In this document: positions 1 to 9,753 of the stretch, in pieces | Layout of the letters: each line of letters starts with the position of its first letter | Position numbering within the stretch: the stretch's first letter is position 1 | Program-made: the position numbers and the translations under genes | Source of the DNA: Pseudoteredinibacter isoporae_A | GTDB lineage: Bacteria > Pseudomonadota > Gammaproteobacteria > Pseudomonadales > Cellvibrionaceae | Length of the DNA: 64,000 bases | Direction: 5' to 3' | NCBI RefSeq assembly: GCF_040372805.1 | Contig: NZ_BAABWJ010000001.1 | Span: forward strand, 806,001-870,000 | Notes under the pieces: generated by a model | What the model was told of the DNA's origin: nothing | What the model saw: the letters and a program-made list of their open reading frames with translations, nothing else | Database searches by the model: none

Positions 1-204
1 AATCAGTTGACCCAGATTTTAGGACAAAATAAAATCAGCGACTTCGCATCCCAGCTATCGCTCAATGAAGATCAAGCGATATCCGGTTTGCAGGAGGCGA
101 TACCCAATATTGTGGATAAATCTTCCAATGATGGTAGCCTATTGGATATGGTTGGGGGCGTCTCTGGCGCACTCAATATGGCAGGTAAGTTGTTCGGCCG
201 CTAG
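1..204 (+). CDS. DUF937/YidB-like protein, C-terminal part
   Basis: The reading frame is open from the first base, so this is the tail of a gene that begins before the window. The 67 visible residues (LGQNKISDFASQLSLNEDQA, then a GLQEAIPNIVDKSSNDGSLL stretch) match the YidB/DUF937 pattern of a short amphipathic helix followed by an (L/I)P-x-(V/I)VDK segment. The function of that family is poorly known. The TTG at base 7 is probably an internal Leu codon rather than the start. A rho-independent terminator lies 43 bases beyond the stop codon, so this is the last gene of its transcript. Confidence 0.6.
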   Translation, partial: NQLTQILGQNKISDFASQLSLNEDQAISGLQEAIPNIVDKSSNDGSLLDMVGGVSGALNMAGKLFGR

Positions 205-872
205 GCCCCATACCTGCAAGCTGTAAAGAACACAACTGCTTAAGCACGGGCCTCTGGCCCGTTTTTTTTGCCTGTCTGTTTTCTGCACGCACCGATTACC
301 CAATTCTAGTGAGGCACACCGGTTTCCTGTTCAAGGTATTGCTTGCTGATTTTTTCAGTCAGCTGTTTCAGCAGACAATCATCTTTCCCGCTCCGGCTTG
401 GCATTCGCCATTCGAAACTGATGATCATTCCATTTGAGTACGGGGTTGTGCTGATGAACGTACAGTTACTCAATATCGCTCCGCGCAATGGATTTACCAA
501 CTAATAATGGCAGCGGGCTACGATACATTGGCAAACGATCAGGAACCACTCGAATTGAGCTGTAGTTCACAATTTGGCTCATACCAAAATAAATAATGAC
601 CACGCCGACCACAAAGCTTAGCGTGAACTAAACGTTCGACATTCTCCAGTACATCACCGCCTTACTTTGAACGCATGCCGCTTCCTTGAGTGGACAATAC
701 AACAGAAGTCGCGCTTGCTTAGGGGCTCAGGCGAGTCAATAAGAACGACCCGTGGCGATAATAAGCCAGTCTGACAAACTTAGGAGAAATATAAGGAGAG
801 GGCCGGCAGTTGCCCATATTGAGCCACTGCCGAGAGAATAAAGACGATAAAACACGTTAAAAAAGAGCGTTG
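205..872. other. intergenic stretch between YidB-like gene and uvrD
   Basis: Apart from the terminator at 247-269 I see no convincing gene. A 64-codon frame on the minus strand (306-500) has a reasonable amino-acid mix but no recognisable family and no clear ribosome site, so it may be a remnant or chance. The remainder (500-872) is broken by stops in all frames. Confidence 0.5.
247..269 (+). terminator. rho-independent terminator after YidB-like gene
   Basis: A perfect 6-bp stem (CGGGCC / GGCCCG) with a 3-base loop is followed directly by eight T residues. It has a full intrinsic terminator form and lies just downstream of the stop codon at 204. Confidence 0.9.
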
Positions 873-3068
873 TTACAACGGCTCCAACTTGGCACCAGCG
901 ATCAACCACTTACTGCCAACATCATCAAAGTTGATTTGAATTTTATTGCCTTCAAAGTGGAGGACTGTACCTTCGCCAAAACTCGGGTGCAAAACGCGCT
1001 GCCCCAGACTCAAACCGGTATCACCGCCATCGTCTGACAATCGTCCAGCAAGCTTTCGCTGGCCCAGCCTCGGGCGACTCTGGGCACTTTCGCCATAGGA
1101 GCTACCAAAACTGACCGGACGAGTAATCGCGGTTTTTAAACGCACTTCTTCGATCAGGTCATCGGGGATTTCCTTCACAAAGCGCGACACATTATTGAAC
1201 GTTTCGGAACCATACATGCGACGGCTTTCGGCGTAACTGATGTACAACTTTTCCATCGCCCGGGTAATGCCCACATAACACAGGCGACGTTCCTCTTCCA
1301 AACGGCCGGGTTCTTCAGCCGACATTCTGTGAGGGAATAAACCTTCCTCAACACCCGCCATAAACACCAGCGGGAACTCCAGACCTTTGGCAGTATGCAA
1401 CGTCATCAATTGCACGGCATCTTCAAACTCATCTGCCTGGGCTTCACCGGCATCTAGAGCGGCACCATCAAGAAACTCTTCGAGAGGGCTTAAGTCATCA
1501 TTCTCTGGATTGAAGGCACGACAGGCGTTCACCAGTTCCTGCAAGTTTTCGACACGAGCCTGACCTTTTTCACCTTTTTCTTTTTCATGGAATTCGATCA
1601 GGCCAGAACTGTTAATGACCGTCGACGCAATTTTCTCCAGTCTCAGTTCCTGGGTCTGCCTATCCAACTCGTTCAAGAGCGCACAAAAACCACCAACGGA
1701 ATTTGCCGCGCGCGCACTCAGACCTTTATTGCTGACCATTTGCTCGGCCGCATCCCACATAGAACAGCCTTGTTCTCGAGCAAACAAGCGCACACTGTCC
1801 ACGGTCTTACTGCCAACCCCTCGTGTGGGGGTGTTAATAACGCGTTCAAAAGCCGCATCATCATTACGGTTGATGATCAGACGCATATACGCCAATGCGT
1901 TTTTAATTTCCAAACGCTCGTAGAATCGCTGGCCGCCATAGATGCGATAGGGCACCGATTCACGCAATAGGGCTTCTTCCAAAATGCGTGACTGTGCGTT
2001 TGAACGATACAAAATCGCACAACTTTCCAGTTTTTTTCCTTTGCGCTGCCAATCTTCAATGCGCTCTACGATAAACCGAGCTTCATCCTGCTCGTTGAAG
2101 CCCGCATACAGCGAAATCTTTTCGCCATCGTCACCATCAGTGCGCAGAGTTTTACCCAAGCGACCAAAGTTATTTTCGATCACCGCATTGGCCGCATTCA
2201 AAATTGTACGGGTAGAGCGATAGTTCTGCTCCAAACGAACCGTTTCAACTTGTTGAAAATCCTGGCTAAAACGCTGGATGTTTTCAATCTTGGCGCCGCG
2301 CCAGCCGTAAATAGATTGGTCATCATCACCCACCGCCGTCACCGCACAGCGATCACCCGCCAACACCCGTAGCCAGGCGTATTGGATGGTATTGGTGTCC
2401 TGAAACTCGTCCACCAGCAAGAAGGGAAAACGATCCTGATAGTGTTGCAGCAATCTTGGATTGTTTAACCACAGTTCATGGGCACGCAACAACAACTCGC
2501 CAAAGTCCACCATGCCACCACGCTGACAAGCTTCCTCATAAGCGCGATAGATTCTGACCAGCGTTTCCTGATGTGGGTCGCCGTGAGTTTGAATATAATC
2601 CGGGCGAAGGCCTTCATCTTTATTGTGATTGATAAACCACTGAGTTTGCTTGGCAGGCCAGCGTTCTTCATCAAGCTGCAATCCCTGACTGACACGTTTG
2701 ATCAATCGCAACTGATCATCGCTGTCCAGAATTTGAAAATTCTGTGGCAGGCGAGCGTCTTGCCAATGTGCCTTTAACAAACGATGGGCAATTCCGTGAA
2801 AAGTGCCTACCCACATACCACGTGGATTCAAGCCCAACAGCTCTTCAATTCGGCCGCGCATTTCTCTGGCCGCCTTATTGGTAAAGGTAACGGCCATAAT
2901 CGAAAACGGCGAAATGCGCTCAACCTGAATCAACCAGGCGATACGGTGCACCAGTACACGGGTTTTACCCGAGCCGGCACCCGCGAGAATAAGTTGATTG
3001 CCCGCCGGCGCAGAAACCGCCTGGCGCTGGGCATCGTTCAATTGATCTAAAATAGGGGATACGTCCAT
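873..3068 (-). CDS. uvrD: DNA helicase II (UvrD/Rep family SF1A helicase)
   Basis: This 731-residue 3'-5' DNA helicase acts in nucleotide-excision repair and methyl-directed mismatch repair. Superfamily 1A motifs are all visible: Walker A AGAGSGKT at 29-36, Walker B LLVDEFQDTN, motif III VGDDDQSIYGWRGA, motif IV QNYRS, motif V TLHTAKGLEFPLVF and motif VI RRLCYVGITRA. The length matches the roughly 720-residue E. coli protein. The C-terminal 50 residues (GQRVLHPSFGEGTVL onward) form the small Tudor-like domain that distinguishes UvrD and PcrA from shorter Rep-like helicases. The gene stands alone and is transcribed away from the TonB receptor at 3295. Confidence 0.95.
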   Translation of the reverse strand: MDVSPILDQLNDAQRQAVSAPAGNQLILAGAGSGKTRVLVHRIAWLIQVERISPFSIMAVTFTNKAAREMRGRIEELLGLNPRGMWVGTFHGIAHRLLKAHWQDARLPQNFQILDSDDQLRLIKRVSQGLQLDEERWPAKQTQWFINHNKDEGLRPDYIQTHGDPHQETLVRIYRAYEEACQRGGMVDFGELLLRAHELWLNNPRLLQHYQDRFPFLLVDEFQDTNTIQYAWLRVLAGDRCAVTAVGDDDQSIYGWRGAKIENIQRFSQDFQQVETVRLEQNYRSTRTILNAANAVIENNFGRLGKTLRTDGDDGEKISLYAGFNEQDEARFIVERIEDWQRKGKKLESCAILYRSNAQSRILEEALLRESVPYRIYGGQRFYERLEIKNALAYMRLIINRNDDAAFERVINTPTRGVGSKTVDSVRLFAREQGCSMWDAAEQMVSNKGLSARAANSVGGFCALLNELDRQTQELRLEKIASTVINSSGLIEFHEKEKGEKGQARVENLQELVNACRAFNPENDDLSPLEEFLDGAALDAGEAQADEFEDAVQLMTLHTAKGLEFPLVFMAGVEEGLFPHRMSAEEPGRLEEERRLCYVGITRAMEKLYISYAESRRMYGSETFNNVSRFVKEIPDDLIEEVRLKTAITRPVSFGSSYGESAQSRPRLGQRKLAGRLSDDGGDTGLSLGQRVLHPSFGEGTVLHFEGNKIQINFDDVGSKWLIAGAKLEPL

Positions 3069-3294
3069 GGCCTTAGTTTATCAGACTCCCCGCCTGGATT
3101 GCAGAATACCTGCAGCACGATTTTCTGCCACCGCAGGATATTCAGCGCCACTCTTGATTACCGCATAATGTTTATCGCTCACCCCCGAGTAACGCCTCTT
3201 GTTTCGCAGCCTGTTGATAGACTGTTTAGAAATCCATCAATCGGCACTGACTTCAGTGCGAATCGATAAAAATATAATGAGGGGAACCCAGGCG

Positions 3295-5466
3295 ATGCGT
3301 ATAAACCGTCTTTTACTCGCGGCGTTGCCACTGGCAGTCAGCGGCCAGTCACAAGCACAACAGACTCTCGAAGAGGTTGTCGTTACGGCGCAGAAACGCG
3401 CACAATCAGTGCAGGACATCGGTGTCACCGTCAGTGCCTTTAATGGTGAGCAAGTCAGTGATATGAATTTGAGCTCACCCAAAGATCTGGCCACGTTTAC
3501 ACCGGGTTTAAGCACAGCGAATGCCACTTCGGGCGGCACACCTATTTTTGCCATTCGCGGCATTGGTCTGGATGACTTCAACATCAATAATAACAGCGGT
3601 GTGGGTGTGTACACGGATGAAGTCTTTGCCAGCTCGCCTGCTCTGCTGAGTGGCCAGCTCTTCGACATTGAGCGCGTGGAAGTGCTGAAAGGCCCGCAGG
3701 GTACCTTGTACGGTAAAAACACCACCGGTGGTGCCATAAACTTTATTTCCAACAAACCGGGCGATGAATTCGAAGCTGGCCTTACCTTGGGCTATGGTAA
3801 CTGGCGCACCTCCAGCGCCACCGGCTTTATCAGCGGCTCACTGAGTGACGATGTGCGTGCCCGTGTCGCCTTTGACTATGAAAAGTCAGATCAGGGCTGG
3901 CAACAGGATCTGGATACTGGCCGGGAATTTGGTTTGACTGATCGTTTTGCGGCACGGGGACTATTGGCTTTTGATCTCAATGAACGTTTGTCCGGCCTGT
4001 TGAACATTCATGTGTCAAAGGACGATTCAACCCCGGAATCCCCTCAGAGTACCGGGGGTCCTTTTGCACCAGCCGGTTTTGATATCGCTACGGGCACTGA
4101 CGCTCCAGATAAAGTGCGCGTTGGCGATCTGAATGTCATGCGCGATGAGCAGGGCGTAGGCAGTGCTTTAAATCTGACCTATGAATTCGATAAGCTCACC
4201 CTGACCTCCATCACCGCTTGGGACGACTATGAGCGTAAGGTCATTGATAACCTTGATGGCGACCCTTTTCCGACTTTTGATTTCTTTCAAGACAGCGAAG
4301 TCAGCCAGTACTCCCAGGAATTCCGTGTTAATTCTGATGTCGGTGACCGTTTCAGCTGGGTAGCCGGAATCAGCTTTTCGAATGACGAAATCACCGTTCG
4401 GGACATCAGTGATTCCGCCGTTCCCTTTGGCGTATTCCCCAGCCGTTCTCGCGCAGCGGCGAATTATGTTCAGGAAACCGATTCATTAGGCGCCTTTATC
4501 CACACCGAAACAGATTTGAGTGAATTGCTGCATTTGTCCGTGGGCCTGCGTTATTCCCACGATAAACGCAGCTTCAACGGTAATACTGTTGATGTGGATG
4601 GCAATGTGATTTTCACCTACCCAGGTGCCGAAGTGGCCCGCTTAAATGACAGTCGCACTGAATCGGACGTATCGTATCGCGTCGGGCTGGATTACGACCT
4701 CAATGACAACACTCTGCTGTACGCCAATGTGGCCACCGGTTACAAAACCGGTGTGTTTTACGGCAGCCCGGCCCTCGCCCCGGAAGTCTGGGGCTACACT
4801 CGCCCCGAAGAAGTATTTTCCTATGAGATCGGGTTTAAAAGCGATCTGTTGGATCAAACTCTGCGCTTGAATGCCGCTTACTTCCACTACGATTACGACA
4901 ACCGTCAGTCGCTACTGCTAGGGGCAACTCCGGACAATATCTTTATCGTGACCCTGGACAATATTCCGGAATCTGAAATCGACGGCGCCGAAGTGGAACT
5001 GGAATGGTTACCCCTTGATGGTCTGGATATTCGCGCGGGCATTTCCTATCTGGATGCCGAAGTTACTGTTGCTCCAAACAGCCTGCGTGGCCTGACGCTG
5101 TTCACACCGGTCACGCCCGGCACTGCGCTCGCTCAAGCTCCGGAATGGAGTTACAACCTCGCCATGGCCTATCGTTGGAATTTAAGTGACGAGCTTTACG
5201 CGCGCGCCTTCGCCAGTTTCAGTCGTGTGGAAGAACAAGCCGCTGCATTGGCTGACCCCAATGGCATCTATGGCCCCATTAATAACAGCTCAGCTCGTTT
5301 AAGCGTCGGCAGTGAAAGCGACAACTGGGAAGTGTCCCTGTGGGGTAAAAATCTGGCCGACAGCCGCGATGTCACTTACTCGGCCGCCAACTTTTATTCA
5401 GGTGCGCAATATTATCGTCAACAGCCTCGTAGTTATGGCATTGAGGTGAGTTTTAACTTTTACTAA
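3295..5466 (+). CDS. TonB-dependent outer-membrane receptor
   Basis: This is a 723-residue outer-membrane receptor for TonB-energised uptake. It has a signal peptide (MRINRLLLAALPLAVSG...AQA), a TonB-box-like LEEVVVTAQKR, a plug domain with the VEVLKGPQGTLYGKNTTGGA signature near residue 135, and a long beta-barrel ending in an aromatic residue (FNFY). I place the start at the ATG at 3295, preceded by GAGGGG; an ATG at 3277 and a TTG at 3199 are in frame but would precede the signal peptide. The next gene is a hydantoin-type racemase and a hydantoinase operon lies beyond it, so import of a cyclic amide or amino-acid derivative is a reasonable inference. The ligand itself cannot be read from sequence. 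Confidence 0.92.
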   Translation: MRINRLLLAALPLAVSGQSQAQQTLEEVVVTAQKRAQSVQDIGVTVSAFNGEQVSDMNLSSPKDLATFTPGLSTANATSGGTPIFAIRGIGLDDFNINNNSGVGVYTDEVFASSPALLSGQLFDIERVEVLKGPQGTLYGKNTTGGAINFISNKPGDEFEAGLTLGYGNWRTSSATGFISGSLSDDVRARVAFDYEKSDQGWQQDLDTGREFGLTDRFAARGLLAFDLNERLSGLLNIHVSKDDSTPESPQSTGGPFAPAGFDIATGTDAPDKVRVGDLNVMRDEQGVGSALNLTYEFDKLTLTSITAWDDYERKVIDNLDGDPFPTFDFFQDSEVSQYSQEFRVNSDVGDRFSWVAGISFSNDEITVRDISDSAVPFGVFPSRSRAAANYVQETDSLGAFIHTETDLSELLHLSVGLRYSHDKRSFNGNTVDVDGNVIFTYPGAEVARLNDSRTESDVSYRVGLDYDLNDNTLLYANVATGYKTGVFYGSPALAPEVWGYTRPEEVFSYEIGFKSDLLDQTLRLNAAYFHYDYDNRQSLLLGATPDNIFIVTLDNIPESEIDGAEVELEWLPLDGLDIRAGISYLDAEVTVAPNSLRGLTLFTPVTPGTALAQAPEWSYNLAMAYRWNLSDELYARAFASFSRVEEQAAALADPNGIYGPINNSSARLSVGSESDNWEVSLWGKNLADSRDVTYSAANFYSGAQYYRQQPRSYGIEVSFNFY

Positions 5467-5506
5467 GCTCCCAAACGGAGCCGGTACATCGCAGCAAACC
5501 CTCTTG

Positions 5507-5535
5507 AAGCCGCAATCCATCGCGGCTTTTTTTGT
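5507..5535 (+). terminator. terminator between TonB receptor and racemase
   Basis: A perfect 7-bp stem (AAGCCGC / GCGGCTT) with an 8-base loop runs into seven T residues (5527-5533). It sits 40 bases after the receptor stop and just before the racemase ribosome site, so the racemase probably depends on read-through or its own promoter. Confidence 0.8.
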
Positions 5536-5551
5536 CTTGGAGAGCGACACC

Positions 5552-6340
5552 ATGGCCAGCACCAAACTCTGTTACATCGATCCGGTTAGCAGCCCCGACT
5601 TTTTACCGGCACTGAGTCATCACTTTCAATGCTTAAAAGACGACGACACTCAAATCGATGTGCTGTCACTGAGACCAGGTTTACCCTGGGACAATTTGGA
5701 ATACCACAGCTACGAAGCCCTGGTCAGTGGCGATTTGATGAAAGCTATCTACTGGGCTGAAAAAGCCGGCTATGATGCCGCTGTCATTGGATGCTTTTAC
5801 GATTTATGCCTTCATGAAGCTCGTGAAATTTGTGAGCGCATGATCGTGACCGCTCCTTGCCAAAGCTCACTACAAACCACCAGCCTACTGGCCAATCGAG
5901 CTTCGATTATCATTGGTCGAAACAAATGGCAGCAACGCATCCGTGAAAATCTGCATCGTTATGGATATCATGACTTTATCAGCTCACTGCCCGAGAGCCA
6001 ATGCCAGGTGAGTGAGTATCTCAAGCAAACTGAGGACGATCTGGAGCCATTTTTAAACCTGGCACAAAAAGCCATTCAAGAAGATCAGGCCGAAGCGATC
6101 ATATTGGGCTGTTCAGCAAATCTGGGAATATACCGACATCTACAGAATCGCGTATCTGTGCCCGTAATCGACCCTGCACTCGCCGCCTTGAGCCAGGCAA
6201 AACACGCAGCTCAGAATCAACAACACTTTGGCTGGCATACCAGCAGTCAAGGCAGCCTGGAAACACCTTGGTGCGATCCTCGCGCGTTGTCGTATTTTAA
6301 TGATGCTGAAAAAGCGATAGGAAAAATTGTGCGAGTTTAG
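5552..6340 (+). CDS. hydantoin racemase / Asp-Glu racemase family protein
   Basis: The 262-residue product belongs to the cofactor-independent Asp/Glu/hydantoin racemase superfamily (HyuE-like), which interconverts enantiomers with two cysteines acting as acid and base. Both are present: Cys81 in AVIGCFYD and Cys187 in IILGCSANLG. The segment VTAPCQSSL is also typical of hydantoin racemases. I chose the ATG at 5552 because GGAG precedes it by the right distance; the upstream in-frame codons translate the terminator hairpin. It converges on the PPIase gene with a 4-base overlap. Its closeness to hyuA/hyuB supports hydantoin or related cyclic-amide metabolism; another substrate in the superfamily remains possible. 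Confidence 0.85.
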   Translation: MASTKLCYIDPVSSPDFLPALSHHFQCLKDDDTQIDVLSLRPGLPWDNLEYHSYEALVSGDLMKAIYWAEKAGYDAAVIGCFYDLCLHEAREICERMIVTAPCQSSLQTTSLLANRASIIIGRNKWQQRIRENLHRYGYHDFISSLPESQCQVSEYLKQTEDDLEPFLNLAQKAIQEDQAEAIILGCSANLGIYRHLQNRVSVPVIDPALAALSQAKHAAQNQQHFGWHTSSQGSLETPWCDPRALSYFNDAEKAIGKIVRV

Positions 6341-6843
6341 GGACGGTCTAAGCTTTTGACCTGTTCAATCGCAATCGGTGATTGCAAATACTCACGCGCT
6401 TCCGCACGCTTGTACATTGCATCCAACACAGAGAAACCTTCTATCAGTTGGCCAAAGACGGCAAAACCTTGACCGTCCGCCTGACGAGCGCCCGCAAAAT
6501 CCAAAGCGGGCTCATCCCGGAAACAAATAAAAAAACTGCCATTGGCGCTACCCACTTCATAACGGGCCATGGACAAGCTGCCACGTTGATGATGTAAACC
6601 GCTGGCGCTTGTGGATTCGTGTTCGATCCCATTAAGTAAATCGGGATGATCAATATTCAAACCACCTTGAATGGCTTCAATTTTCACCGGATCTCCCGCT
6701 TGCTCATGGTCCTCAGTCACAATCCGAAAGAAGTCACTGCCATCAAAACGTTGTGATGCCACATAGCGTAAAAAATTGGCGACCGTATTCGGAGCGCAAT
6801 CGGGATAAAGTTCGAAGATCATCGAGCCTAAACTTGTGTGCAT
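6337..6843 (-). CDS. cyclophilin-type peptidyl-prolyl isomerase
   Basis: This 168-residue cyclophilin-fold protein catalyses cis-trans isomerisation of X-Pro bonds. It begins MHTSLGSMIFELYPDCAPNT, the classic first strand and helix, and contains FDGSDFFRIV, GSLSMAR, NGSFFIC and GFAVFGQLIEGFSVLD. The catalytic region is divergent: FFRIV replaces the usual FHRVI, so the catalytic-Arg position is kept but the His is not, and Q in GSQF is replaced (NGSFF). There is no signal peptide, suggesting a cytoplasmic protein. It follows the MFS gene by 17 bases and is the last gene of the hyuA-hyuB-MFS transcript. Its link to hydantoin catabolism is unclear. Confidence 0.88.
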   Translation of the reverse strand: MHTSLGSMIFELYPDCAPNTVANFLRYVASQRFDGSDFFRIVTEDHEQAGDPVKIEAIQGGLNIDHPDLLNGIEHESTSASGLHHQRGSLSMARYEVGSANGSFFICFRDEPALDFAGARQADGQGFAVFGQLIEGFSVLDAMYKRAEAREYLQSPIAIEQVKSLDRP

Positions 6844-6860
6844 AACAATCTTGCAGCTGT

Positions 6861-8042
6861 TCAATGGGTAACCTCGAGGGCTTCTGTACGGCGCCTTTTT
6901 CCAAGAAAATGGACCAGGGGGTAGATGCATACCATGGAAACAAGCAATGCCATCACCGCAACATAAATCACCACCTGATTCCCGTGGACCAATACCCACT
7001 GCGAAGCCAATAGAGGGCCCAAGGCAAAGCCGATATTGATTAACGGTTGGCAGGCTGTAATAAAGCGGCCACTGCCATCGCCCTCAGCGACGTCGGCGTA
7101 CAGCTTGGAGGCAATGACACTCCATACCACGCTGTAGGCTATCAAGGCACCGAGATACAAGAACTGCGTAAAACCACTTCGCAATGCCAAAAGACTTGCC
7201 ACCATTACCAACGCAGAGATCAGGTAAATTCGGTAATTCTTCGCAGCCGTACCCAAAAACATCAACAGCAACGCACCCGCAAAGCCGCCTATCATGGACA
7301 AGCTCAAGGCTTCGGATACCGAATCAAAACTGAAACCCTGTGCAGTGCCCAAAGTGGCCGCGTAGGTCCAGAACGTACCAATGCTGATGTAAAAACCCAG
7401 AACGGCGAGCAAAGCGCTATAGAGTGGAAGGCTTGAAAAACGCGATACTGTGTGCGGTACCGAAACGGGCTGCTCGTTTGAAACCAAGGGCACAATGTCA
7501 GCCCGGAAAAGCAAAGGGCTCAGCAACAGTATTAAAAAGCAGACAATGACGCCGTCGAATCCCCATAGCTCAATGATTCGGGGCAAAACAAATAAACCGA
7601 TGGCCTGCAGTACCACGGCCGCTGCGGTATAGATTGCGAACCAGCGATTGGTATCCCGCGTTTGCGCAAGGGTTGACATACCAACCACGACTAATAAGCC
7701 TTCACCGAGGCCCGCAAAAAAACGAGACCCCAATAAATGACCCAGGTTACCAGCGAGCAGACTGTAAACATTCGCCGAAACCGCGATCACGACTCCTGCC
7801 ATTAACAGCTGGGGCAATTTAAACCGCTGCAAACTGATGGCCATCACCGTCGTGGACAGGGCGAGACCGGCTGTATCGGCTGCACCCAACCAACCGAGTT
7901 GTTGATCATTCAAGGCATAATGTTGCGCCGCCGCTTCAACAAAAGAAGGAAGCAGAAAAATCACCGAGTAGCCCACCAGAGCACAAATTGTACCGGCAAC
8001 ACCCGGGTGGATGGCTTCTCTTCCGGCGCGAGTTGGATTCAT
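6861..8042 (-). CDS. major facilitator superfamily transporter
   Basis: The 393-residue protein has about twelve hydrophobic helices in two halves and a GSRFFAGLGEGLLVVVGM segment resembling the conserved helix 4 of MFS carriers. It sits 31 bases after hyuB in the same direction, so it is most simply the inner-membrane carrier for the hydantoin-type substrate that the TonB receptor would bring across the outer membrane. The direction of transport and the substrate are inferred from context only. No regulatory or soluble domain is fused. Confidence 0.87.
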   Translation of the reverse strand: MNPTRAGREAIHPGVAGTICALVGYSVIFLLPSFVEAAAQHYALNDQQLGWLGAADTAGLALSTTVMAISLQRFKLPQLLMAGVVIAVSANVYSLLAGNLGHLLGSRFFAGLGEGLLVVVGMSTLAQTRDTNRWFAIYTAAAVVLQAIGLFVLPRIIELWGFDGVIVCFLILLLSPLLFRADIVPLVSNEQPVSVPHTVSRFSSLPLYSALLAVLGFYISIGTFWTYAATLGTAQGFSFDSVSEALSLSMIGGFAGALLLMFLGTAAKNYRIYLISALVMVASLLALRSGFTQFLYLGALIAYSVVWSVIASKLYADVAEGDGSGRFITACQPLINIGFALGPLLASQWVLVHGNQVVIYVAVMALLVSMVCIYPLVHFLGKRRRTEALEVTH

Positions 8043-8073
8043 ACTATGTCCTTGCTGTCTGCTGATACCGGTT

Positions 8074-9750
8074 TTACAGGCCGTAAATCTCTTCAGCTCG
8101 TGTGCGACTGATATAGCCGTTTTTGATATCGTTCATTAACGATTCCCGACAGCGCTGATCAGGGTGACCCCAACCGCCTCCGGTACCGGTGGTCAAACGA
8201 ATTAAATCACCTTCCGACAATGAAAAGCGACTGGTTCGCGCAAAGCGGCCTTTGAGGTTTCCCTCTTTGTCGAATACTTCGATTCGATTGCAACTGCCTT
8301 CGTGGCCGCCATCAATGCCCCAAGGTGGGGTTTTCGCGCGACCAAAAAAACTGGAAATATCCGCGGGTGCCGATAACACACGGTACTCATGGATCACTCC
8401 TAAGCCACCTCGATATTCACCCGCACCGGCACCGGAATCAGTATCAAAGCTGTAACGCTCAACGCGGATGCCGTAACGCGCCTCCAAAATTTCGATCGGA
8501 ATATTGCTGGTCTCACCATTGCCGACACAAAACTGACCCGACTCACCGTGTTTATCCACACCGGCGCCCCAACCGCCAACTAAAGGCTCGACTAACAAAT
8601 AGTTTTCATCTCTGTCCGGTAAGCGACCCGACAGATTCATTGTACACACCGAACCGAATTGTCCGGCGGTCACAACACCGGGTAACACTTCGGCCAGCGC
8701 TCGGCGCGCGACATCCGCCGCACAAACCATCGCCTCGAAATAGGACGATACCGGTGCCGGGCGTTGAGCCGTTAACAGCGTACCTTCCGGGCAGATAACT
8801 TTCAGGCGGCGAAAGCAACCTTCAGTGGCGGGTGCATCGGGTTGCACTACGCCCATAAACACCTCACGAGCGGCAGAGACCAACACCCCCATTGAACAAT
8901 TAATCGGACCCGGTGCCTGCGCATCGGTACCCGTGTAATCCAACAGGAATTCATCATCGCTGATGCTGACACTGACTTTTACCGTAAAGGGGCCATGGCC
9001 CACACCGTCTTCGTCAATCACGTCTTCAGCAGACCAACAACCCTTCGGTAAATCTTTGAAACGTTCACGTACCATGGTGTCACCATGATCAAGTAAGCTG
9101 TCAATGGCTTGAAGAGTGATGTCGCGGCCGTACTTTTCCATTACCGACAAAAAACGCTGCTCACCCACTTGCAAGGACGCCGCACAGGCGTGCAGATCCC
9201 CAAGCGTCATGTCGGGCAGACGAACGTTCGCGGCAATTAAATCCAGCAATGCCTGATTGGCTTTGCCCCGCTCAAAGACTTTGATGCCTGGAAACTGTAA
9301 ACCTTCCTGATAGACCTCACTCGCATCGGCGCTGTAGCTGCCTGGGTCCTTACCACCGATTTCTGTCCAGTGAGCTTTGTTCGCCGTCCACGCAACCAGC
9401 TCATCACTGAAAAACACCGGGCGAATCATACACACATCCGAAAGGTGTGTGCCGCCTCCCGCATAGGGATCATTCAAGATATAGACGTCCCCCGGGAAAA
9501 TAGCTTCGGCGCTGAATTTTTTCAGCAAAGTTTGCACACCACCGTCCAGTGTTCCAATAAAACCGGGAATGCCATTGCCTTGGGCAATCAAACGCCCCTT
9601 GGCATCGGTAATGCCAATACCATAATCCAGAGACTCATAAATAATCGGGCTTTTACTGCTGCGTTTAAGGGCCAGAAACATCTCTTCCCCGATGGCCACC
9701 AGTGAATTTTTAATCACTTCAATGGTAAAAATATCCATGGTTTTTTGCAT
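8074..9750 (-). CDS. hydantoinase B / N-methylhydantoinase beta subunit (HyuB family)
   Basis: This 558-residue protein is the B subunit of ATP-dependent hydantoinase/5-oxoprolinase-type enzymes, which open cyclic amide rings such as N-methylhydantoin, hydantoin or 5-oxoproline. Family signatures include the N-terminal IFTIEVIKNSLVAIGEEM, IYESLDYGIGITDAKGRLIA, VYILNDPYAGGGTHLSDVCM and the C-terminal GTGGGWGHP. The length is normal. The ATG at 9750 lies only 3 bases after the hyuA stop with AGGG just before it, suggesting translational coupling and stoichiometric assembly. Carbamoyl or cyclic-amide specificity cannot be decided from sequence; acetone carboxylase B is a more distant relative. 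Confidence 0.93.
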   Translation of the reverse strand: MQKTMDIFTIEVIKNSLVAIGEEMFLALKRSSKSPIIYESLDYGIGITDAKGRLIAQGNGIPGFIGTLDGGVQTLLKKFSAEAIFPGDVYILNDPYAGGGTHLSDVCMIRPVFFSDELVAWTANKAHWTEIGGKDPGSYSADASEVYQEGLQFPGIKVFERGKANQALLDLIAANVRLPDMTLGDLHACAASLQVGEQRFLSVMEKYGRDITLQAIDSLLDHGDTMVRERFKDLPKGCWSAEDVIDEDGVGHGPFTVKVSVSISDDEFLLDYTGTDAQAPGPINCSMGVLVSAAREVFMGVVQPDAPATEGCFRRLKVICPEGTLLTAQRPAPVSSYFEAMVCAADVARRALAEVLPGVVTAGQFGSVCTMNLSGRLPDRDENYLLVEPLVGGWGAGVDKHGESGQFCVGNGETSNIPIEILEARYGIRVERYSFDTDSGAGAGEYRGGLGVIHEYRVLSAPADISSFFGRAKTPPWGIDGGHEGSCNRIEVFDKEGNLKGRFARTSRFSLSEGDLIRLTTGTGGGWGHPDQRCRESLMNDIKNGYISRTRAEEIYGL

Positions 9751-9753
9751 ACC

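Noticed and set aside
306..500. A 64-codon minus-strand frame
   Set aside because: No family match, no convincing ribosome site and isolated position; kept only as a note in the intergenic entry.
6337..6999. A 220-residue version of the PPIase starting at 6999
   Set aside because: The extra 52 residues translate the 3' end of the MFS gene in another frame; the cyclophilin fold begins exactly at the ATG at 6843.
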